From Intoshia linei (taxonomy: Eukaryota > Orthonectida > Rhopaluridae): 21,843 nucleotides of DNA. The stretch lies in NCBI GenBank assembly GCA_001642005.1, contig LWCA01000621.1, positions 1-21,843 of the forward strand, in the 5' to 3' direction. Both the position numbers and the translations under genes were made by a program. The first letter of the stretch is position 1. Each line of letters begins with the position of its first letter. A model generated the notes under the pieces. That model saw only the letters and a list, made by a program, of their open reading frames with translations. It had not been told where the DNA came from and ran no database searches. Positions 10,801-19,800 of this stretch are shown in pieces.

Positions 10801-13800
10801 TTTATATTAATTAATCGAATAATATATTATTCGTTGTCTCATTTTTTTCGTATGTATTGTATAGGCAGTATTGAAATTTTTAGCTTTTTAGAACCCCAAT
10901 TAACTTTTAACCGCCCTAGTTGGAAGATACTCTGATTTATATCACACAAATTTTCAAAATATTCATAGCTAACCTTGTTATCACCGCAATGAGTTCCTTC
11001 TAAAATTGAACCATAAGGTAATGATTTGCAATTATTTTCATCAATCTGACAAAATGGAGCATAACAATTATCAGAAACATGGTCAAACTAAATTGATACG
11101 TTAAAATATTTATCCTTCACCCATATAAAATACAACGTCTGTGTGTTACCGTTTATTTAAAAAATTGACAATCGTATAATTTAAAACAAACCAATTACTA
11201 ATACAGCTTTTACCAGGACGTGTTTTTATCAATTTTTCAGTTTCAACATTTGAGTCCTTCACGGTCAAAAACTCAATTTGCCCTTTTGTTTTTAAAATAA
11301 AATCAACCCAAAATTTTAATAAAACATACACTCTAGGGTGCATTTTAAAACCATCATCATTACAGTAAATACCAGCCTATTTAACGATTAATTTAATAAT
11401 TATTTACTTTTTTATTATCAATTTTAATCTAACATCTCAACAATATTGAATAATAATACATTATTTGTTTTTATGATATATTAACAATAATTTAAAAATC
11501 GGGAATGCGTAAATATGCAACTGGAATAAGTTGTATTACAATAATCTTTGTTTTTAATAGTAAGATCGTTAATTATTTCAATATTTAGTTTTTTTATAAA
11601 ATAGTTTCGTAATAATGAATAAAAAATATGAATACTAACCTTTTTTGACCATAAAGACAATGATTTTCACTTTATTTGAGATTGAAATTTTTTGTGTGTG
11701 TTAACTAGATATAACTGTATCATCTGTTATTTTTTTAAAATTATAGGGTTTTTTTCATTTTTAAAAAAAAGTAATCTGTGTTTTTTAGAGTGCAAATGAT
11801 TTTTTTAAGTTGATATTTATGATAATGCTTATGAATTTAAAAACCATTCAGAATATAGGTTGTATAAAATTCTAGGTTTTTCTTAATTTTTACAAAAAAG
11901 GTCAATTTGGGTTTTGCCCGTAAAAATATAAGATTATAAAATTAAAATTATCATAATATTAATGAATTTAATACTTTTTATTAGAATGTGTATTTTTTAT
12001 AAACCTGACTGTTTCAATTTAAAAATAAATGGCAATTAGACGGTAGAAATACAAAATTTGTAAAATCGACTCCTCTTACTTTCCTAAATAAACTAAAACA
12101 AATAAACAAACAGACATACATTTTGAACCATTTTACTTTATATAAATCAGGATAATATAAATTATACCGTAAATTATGCGAGGTAAATATTAAATCTCAC
12201 AACTTAACTTATAGCGGGATTCAATGTACCAATAAATTTTGTGTGTGTGTTAACAGGATACAAGTGTACCACCTGTAAATTTTTTTAAATTCTAGGGCTG
12301 TTTTCATTAAAAAAAGAAGGATAATTTGAAGTATTTGCCCTGAAGATATAATTTTTTAAATTTTAATTTATAATAATTTTCATGATTTTAAAATCCGTAT
12401 CAGTGTACATATTTTTTTAAATTCTCTAACTTGTTTGATTTTCAACAAAAAAGACAATTGGGGTTTTTGACCCGTAAGATGTAAGTTTGGGAGGTTGAAA
12501 TTTATTTTGCGAATACACCCGGAAAAAACTGTATTTGAAATGTAAACTTTATAAAATTCTGAGACGGGTAGTTATTTAAATAAAATGGAACACACACACA
12601 CAAACAAAAATCGCATAACATTATATAATATGTAAAATTATAATATTATATTAATATAATTATATAAGTAAGGAACACATTGTCAAAATTCTATTAAAAA
12701 TAATATGTAATTACACCAAAATTAAATCTTATCCATAGCAAATTGGTATAATATAATAGTAAACGGGAAATGAACTATAGTTAGTATTTTATTTTTGTAT
12801 GAAAACTTTAAAAAAGCCTTTTACAGAAATTTGAAATTCCGTATTGATCGCGAAAATTAAAATGATTCCGATTAAGATTAAATTTAGTTTATGATGAGAT
12901 TCAACCTTATAAATTATATAATTTTCAGTAAAATGGATTAATAATTACGCTTAACGCTATTATCGAAAGTGCATATTCACATCATCAGTAATTCGTGTTA
13001 TCAGTATTTTCTCATCAGTATGTTTTTATCAGTTTTATGTCAATTGTTTTAATAATTTGTAATTTGAGATTAATATTACATATAATTAGTATTAAATTTA
13101 ATTGATTATGACATATTTTATATATTGGTGGTAGAATCTTTCATATTTTAAACATATTTTGGCTGAGCAAAATATATTAAAATTATTTGATAATGTAGAA
13201 AATAGAATATTACTAGAGAATCTTTAGGATATATCTCTTAATAATAATCACTCGAATTATAAAAAAAAAATCATATTTCCAGAGATTATTATTAATTGAA
13301 AAATAATTTTAATCTCGTAGATAATAATACAAACCGTGATAATACTACAATATTCAAACTTATTTTCTGGCAATACTGTTTCCTGTATCGTCACGTTTAT
13401 AATTATCATTTTTATTTTTAATGCTATATATATTGGTAATTGTTATATATTGGTGGTAGAATCTTTCCAAAAAAAAGAAAATATATTTTGGCTGAGCAAA
13501 ATATATTACATTTAGTTGATAATGTAGAGAATATAAAATTACTAGAATATCTTCCGGGTATATCTCTTAATTTTGAATAAATATTTTAATCTTTATAATT
13601 TACATTAATTTAATTAATTAATTATATATTATGTTAATAAAATTTAATTTGTTTCAAATATTATATTGTTCATTTACAACTGGACAACTTCACCTATCTA
13701 TTGTCGATTTCTGAGAAAAAATGTATTTATTCCTAATTATACAAAAATAAGAAATATTCAAATGTATATTCAGTTCGACTTATAAACAAAATCACATTTC

Positions 13801-16800
13801 CAAAGATAATACTTTAATAAAAACAAATCTCAAAAGAATTATTTTTAATTGAAAAATAATTTTTATCTGGTCGATAACAATACAGATGGTGAGATCAAAA
13901 GAAATTAAAAATATATATAAAATGAATTTAATATCGAAAATGTATTATAATTACTGATGAGAATGAAACTGACAAGAAAAAACTGATAATATGAACTACT
14001 GATGAGATGATTGCTGATGACATTATTACTGATGATTTGATAGGGAACCTTATCCAAATAGAACCAATGATATAATGAATAATAATAACCTAAAATATTT
14101 TACCGAACATTTACTTGAACCTTCTCCAAAATAAATTTGGCATTGTCTATCCAAATCAAACATTTCACCTGGCATCTGACTTAAATCTTCATCACTAACA
14201 TCATGATGACATACCGTGTTGAACAAACATACTCTTGGAAAACTAATGTACAAATAATTATGTAGTTATTTATCATAATAATTAAAAAAAATATTAGATT
14301 AAACATTACACAGCGAACAAAATAAATTGAATATGATAAAAATTTTATTAAAGAATAAAAATTTATATAACAATTTAAAAAACTTAAAAAACAAGTTTTG
14401 AAAATGTGAAATCAAAATTTTTATACTGATTAACTAATTAATTTCACAGTAACAATTTATTTTTTTTATATAATCTATATAGTATATATAATCAATAATA
14501 TATATATCTAACTTATCTGTTATGTACTTTGTAAACATTAGTTGAATAAAACCCAGTAAACATTATTTAAAATATGATTTACCCATTGAATGAATTTCCA
14601 TAAATTACGTTTTTCATTGCGATAACCGAGCAGGATGAAAAAATATAAGAATTTTTATAATTTTCTTTTTTAACGTACCCGCCACCAGGACGCATAATAT
14701 AATTTTCATTAGGATCACAATCTTGACTATTTCCGATACCATCATGTTCTGATCCTAAACTAAAATATTTCTTTTAAATTAATAAGATGAATATTTACTT
14801 GTGACCTAATTCGTGTGCGGCTGTATTCCATGATCGATAACCTCTGTCCTCGATAGTTGACACACTACTTCCTGAAATACAAATTCCCGCTAAAGGAGCA
14901 TAGCCTACATTAGAAAATAAATAAAAAATAAAAATCTGGTTCCTTATATTTTTTTTGTATATTTTTTTATATTCCTACTTTTTATAAATCCCAAGAATGG
15001 CAAGTTATAGAGAATACTGTACATGAACTACCTAACATGCAATCAGTTACAAATTACTAATATATAAATAATAATATATAAAGAATAAATAAATAAATAA
15101 CTAATAATGTATAAATTGCTAAAATTATAATATACTAACAGCGCATGACAGTACGTTTTGACCCCATTCAAATAAATAAAATTAATACTCAGTAAAAATC
15201 GATATTTCATATACCATAGACTCTATTCATAACAACATTTTTACATCATAAAATGCATAAAATCACATCATTACATTTCATAATGTTGTTATACGATAAT
15301 GTAAACGTTAATCTATATAAAAAAATCTTTTTTGATCTTTATTATTATATTTCTAAAATAATCCATAACGACACACAAAATAATTTGTTAATCATATTTA
15401 ATTATTATTGGCAGTCGATTTATTAGCCATGAAATAAAATGCGTTAACACCAAATAAAGTGACTTAACATCAAATTGTAAATTCTATCATGAAATAAATA
15501 CAATAGCAGTCAATAGAAAGTAATTAGACAATACTTTTATTTAATTTGAAGGCAATTTATTACGTCTAGCAACAATACATACATTTGTGCTCAAATAAAA
15601 TGTTATAGGATCAGTAAAGTTAATTTATCAAATAATAACATTTTAAGTCAAATTAATTTGATTCAACTTCAAATTATATATAATCAAATTGAATAATTTT
15701 GAATTTAAAATATTAAATTTCATTCAACAAGATTAATTTTAATTAACAAAAATTAAAAATTAATATTCAGTAATGAAATTAAACAATATCAAAGGAAAAT
15801 TGTCCGCTTCACTGAACCTAAAATTGTATTGCTCATTTTTGAGTCATAAAATTTGAAATTAAAATATTGTAAACAAATGAAAATATATTTGATAAATATA
15901 TGGAAAAAATGTTTTAAGAATATGAAGTATGTTACAGGTTATGTTAACAATCAGGAATGGAAGCTATCAACGTGTACTTGTCGATTTTTTTTAAAAATTT
16001 TTAAATGTAAACACTTAATATTGGTAGCAATGCATTTAAATTTATTCAAAAATGATGATTTATTGGTTGAATCAAAATCAATTTTCACCAAAGAGAAAAA
16101 AAAGTACGTCCCAAAGGACCCACAAGGGCTTTAATTGTAGATTAAATAAACATTAATTAGTAGTAAATTTACTGTTTTCCTCATCTTATTTATATATAAT
16201 TTGATACTACACATGCGATTTAATTTGATGTTTATTGTAATTATTTGACTGTTCAATCAACTATTTTGATTTAAATTCAATTTTATTTTCTTAAAAATAT
16301 GTTTATTTTTATATGTTTGAATTTTATCGTCATTATTATTATATATTTACATAATATTTATATAACATAATAATTGTCAACATAATATTTTGTAATTTAT
16401 AATAATTAATTAACTTGTAATTTGTTTTTTAAATCAATTGACTTTCGCAAACCGCAAAACCGAAATACCAAATAAAATTTTTAGATTTAAAAAAGAAAAC
16501 TAACATGAATCTATATATATCTATATCTATTTATATATTATAATAATTAAATAAACCCATCATATACCTATTATAATTAACTATAAATCGATTTTATCTA
16601 AGTAACCATTATTTCGCATGCTACCAACGACTTATATAAAAAATATTATAGCAATAATAACTTTAACTTTAATCTTATGCATATTTGTCTTAGATCTAAA
16701 CGCACTGTCGCGTACTGTGTAAATTGTATTTTTATATATTTTTTTATAACCCATTGAGATTCCTCAGTATAATTGTAATGTTAAAATTAAATTTTCATTT

Positions 16801-19800
16801 TAAATAATTGAGTAAATAAAGATATGAAAAGGGTCTGAGTAAAATCAGAGCTTATTATTTCACATGTTCAATATTATATAATTGCAATTGTAGGATAAAA
16901 ATGCCACTATGCAAATATCGCATATAAATTCTGAAATATATCAATGAATTTCCAATGGCTTTGTCAAGTACCGATCTGCGAAGAATATATATAAAACGTA
17001 AAAAATATTATAAAAATAACATGTTACTAATAAATAAGAAATAGGAATTGTCACGCATTAGAAAACCACAATGATAAAATTTAATTTAGTTATCCTCTTT
17101 TTATCGATTGGTTTAATTTATTTTTACATTATAATTGATCCGAAAAAGTGAAAAAGTAAAAGTTAAAATTTCTATTATCTAAATCAGAGGTTCCCAACCA
17201 GTCGATCTTGAAGTGTCCGAAATTCAATCGTGAGATTTTTATAAAATTTTTATAAAAATTTTCTCTATCACTGTGTACTACACAGTTTATAGGAGTTTTT
17301 TTCTAAATCTAGTAATAGTTGCCAATTATGATTTACGATTTTGATTAAGTGATGTTCATATGAAACTGAATAATCAATATATTCGTACTACTTGTTAATA
17401 TATGTATTATTAATATATTCTTTTTTTAACTTGCGTTATCGGCCTTCCCCAGGTTGGTAAATCTTTCAAAATTGGAAAACGTAAAAGTAGGTCTTAATTC
17501 AATAAAATTTAAATTCATAATGAATATTAATACAATTAATAAAGGCGTAATAAATAAATCAATGTATACATTGACTATATATTTCAGTCATAATAAACAA
17601 CACAAAGATAGTTGGAATTTCAATGGGTAAATAATTATTATTTATATACCAGTTGTATTGTCTCCAAATAAGTTATATCTATTATTAAATTATTGCCTAT
17701 TTTTTAATCTTACTCGCCAATAATAAACGCTAAACAGTATATTTTCACAATATAGTAATAAACGCTACAAATTCCAAGCTATAAATATAAGCAAGACGCT
17801 ATGTTTAGTTGAAAAATAATGATTAATACACCATAAAGTTAATTATTATTATTTGATTAAATTACTAGTTGACTGTTATGTACTACGTACAAACTGCATC
17901 TAGCTCTGCCGAGGGCACATTGTTATTTTACCATAAAAATAAATTCAATAATAAAATCAGACTTAAAAATACTACTATTAACTATAATCAATCTTTTATC
18001 ATCAATATACGTTATTTAGTGGACAGAATTCATTATTGACGAGTTAAAAACAAATTTAAAAAAATAAACTGTATAATTAAACACGGAGAAGAATATTATA
18101 AACTCGGTACCACGTTTAAAAACTCAAACGCCAATTTTAGTTAAAATAAAGTTCAGTTTTAATTTCTCTATAATATTTTTAATGTGATATTTAAAAGGCA
18201 GTCGATTTATTAGTCATCAAATAAAATGCTTTAACATCAAATAAAGTGACTAAACTTCAAATTGTAAATTCTATCATCAAATCAATACGATAGCAGTCAA
18301 TAGAAAGTAATTAGACAATACTTTTATTTAATTTGAAGGCAATTTATTACGTATAGCAACAATACATATATTTGTGCTCAAATTAAATTTTATAGCATCA
18401 GTAAAGTTAATTTTTTAAGTTAATTTATCAAATAACCTTTAAAGTCAAATTATATATAATCAAATTAAATAATTTTGAATTTAAAATATTAAATTTCATT
18501 CAGCAAGATTAATTTTAATTAACAAAAATTAAAAATTAATATTCAGTAATGAAATTGAACAATATCAAAGGAAAATTGTCCGCTTCACTAAATTTAAAAT
18601 TGTATTGCTCATTTTTGAGTCATAAAATTTGAAATTAAAATATTGTAAACAAATGAAAATATATATGATAGATATATGGAAAAAATGTTCCAAGAATATA
18701 AGTATGTTATAGGTTATGTTAACAATCAGGAATGGAAGCTATCAACGTGTATGTCGATTTTTTTAAAAATTTTTAAATGTAAACACTTAATATTGGTAGC
18801 AATGCATTTAAATTTATTTAAAAATGATGATTTATTGGTTGAATCAAAATCAATTTTCACCGAAGAGAAAAAAAGTACGTCCCAAAGGACCCACAAGGGC
18901 TTTAATTGTAGATTAAATAATCATTAATTAGTAGTAAATTTACTGTTTTCCTCATCTTATTTATATATAATTTGATACTACACATGCGATTTAATTTGAT
19001 GTTTATTGTAATTATTTGACTGTTCAATCAACTGTTTTGATTTAAATTTTATTTTATTTTCTTAAAAATATCTTTATTTTGACTTGTCTGAATTTTATCG
19101 TATATTTAAAATGACAAACGTAACTCGAATAGATAGCGTTAAATATTTTTGATTTCGAACTAGTTTTTATATTTTAAAAATACACACTTTTAGTGCTAAT
19201 TGCCCTTGATTCTTTAATGGTGTGACACCCTAATATATATATTATCATTATTGTTTCCAATTTGGTTTTGAAATTATAGTAAAAACATGTTGGTGTCAGT
19301 TTTCACAAAACTAAATTAATCTATTAACTGGTTGACACGCGTTTACGGTTTTTTAAAAATTATAGTAATCTAGATATAAAACATAGCAACATGTGAAATT
19401 GAACTGTGATATAGAATAATTATAATCAATTTCTGCGGTTGACATTTTATATTTATATCAATTCAACCTCTATCAGAATAACTACTACTCAGAAAAGAAA
19501 AAACTATTATTGAAGTTGAACTCACAAATAATCAAAAAAAATACTATAGAGCTATTTTAAAAGGTAATTTCAGTTTTTTGACTAACCAGACTTCAGGAAC
19601 TCTGCCATCTTTGGTCAATACAATGATGGAATTGCGTAAATGTTGTATTCATCCATTTTTAATCAAAGGAGCTGAAGATAAAATAATCTCAACCGCTAAA
19701 ACCAAATTGGAAAATCATGAATTAATAACTAACCCAAACGTGTTTTATGACTGTGTAGTCAAATCTTGCGGTAAATTGGTGCTTATCGATAAACTTTTAC

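Larger units (their letters stand above)
9110..10973 (-). other. Protease intron (1.9 kb)
   Basis: Contains R copy b, repeat T copy 1, and a 23-bp inverted repeat at 10753-10775. The 9130-9250 segment is less AT-rich and may be the end of another repeat. No additional exon is required, since GDNK and WC join in phase 0. Confidence 0.7.
12978..14039. mobile_element. 1.06-kb element bounded by inverted ATCAGT arrays
   Basis: The left end (12978-13035) has four ATCAGT motifs spaced about 14 bases apart, starting ACATCATCAGTAAT. The right end (about 13949-14039) has the reverse-complement ACTGAT repeated in the same way, ending ATTACTGATGATTTG. The outermost 12 bases, ATCATCAGTAAT, match exactly in inverted orientation. 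This looks like a DNA transposon or foldback element with short repeated subterminal sites. The interior holds two diverged copies of a coding-like block (13119-13241, 13446-13579). No target duplication was found. It lies within the intron 11088-14103, close to the 14104-14242 exon. Confidence 0.55.

Noticed and set aside
10867-10973. Open frame continuing past the GDNK exon
   Set aside because: Frame stays open about 40 codons but lacks the WC..xC motif. The donor GTTAGC joins perfectly to the WCIHAEC exon.
14050-14253. Minus-strand open frame taken as a small cysteine-rich gene
   Set aside because: Its centre is the disintegrin-like exon; its first residues and its hydrophobic end are intron sequence beyond the AG and GT.
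14460-14520. Long TA-rich tract as a possible origin or promoter
   Set aside because: Such tracts are everywhere in this window; nothing sets it apart.
14665-14680. Donor GT just after the Gly run of the Met-turn
   Set aside because: Using it would remove the FSSCS helix. The frame stays open through it and the distal donor at 14582 gives the right phase.
15140-15180. Minus-strand NGVKTYCHALL frame as a protease exon
   Set aside because: No correct phase or M12B similarity; the 14979-15016 piece fits both.
17266-17282. 17-bp perfect palindrome ACTGTGTA-C-TACACAGT
   Set aside because: Short and isolated; no second copy in the window, so no function is claimed.
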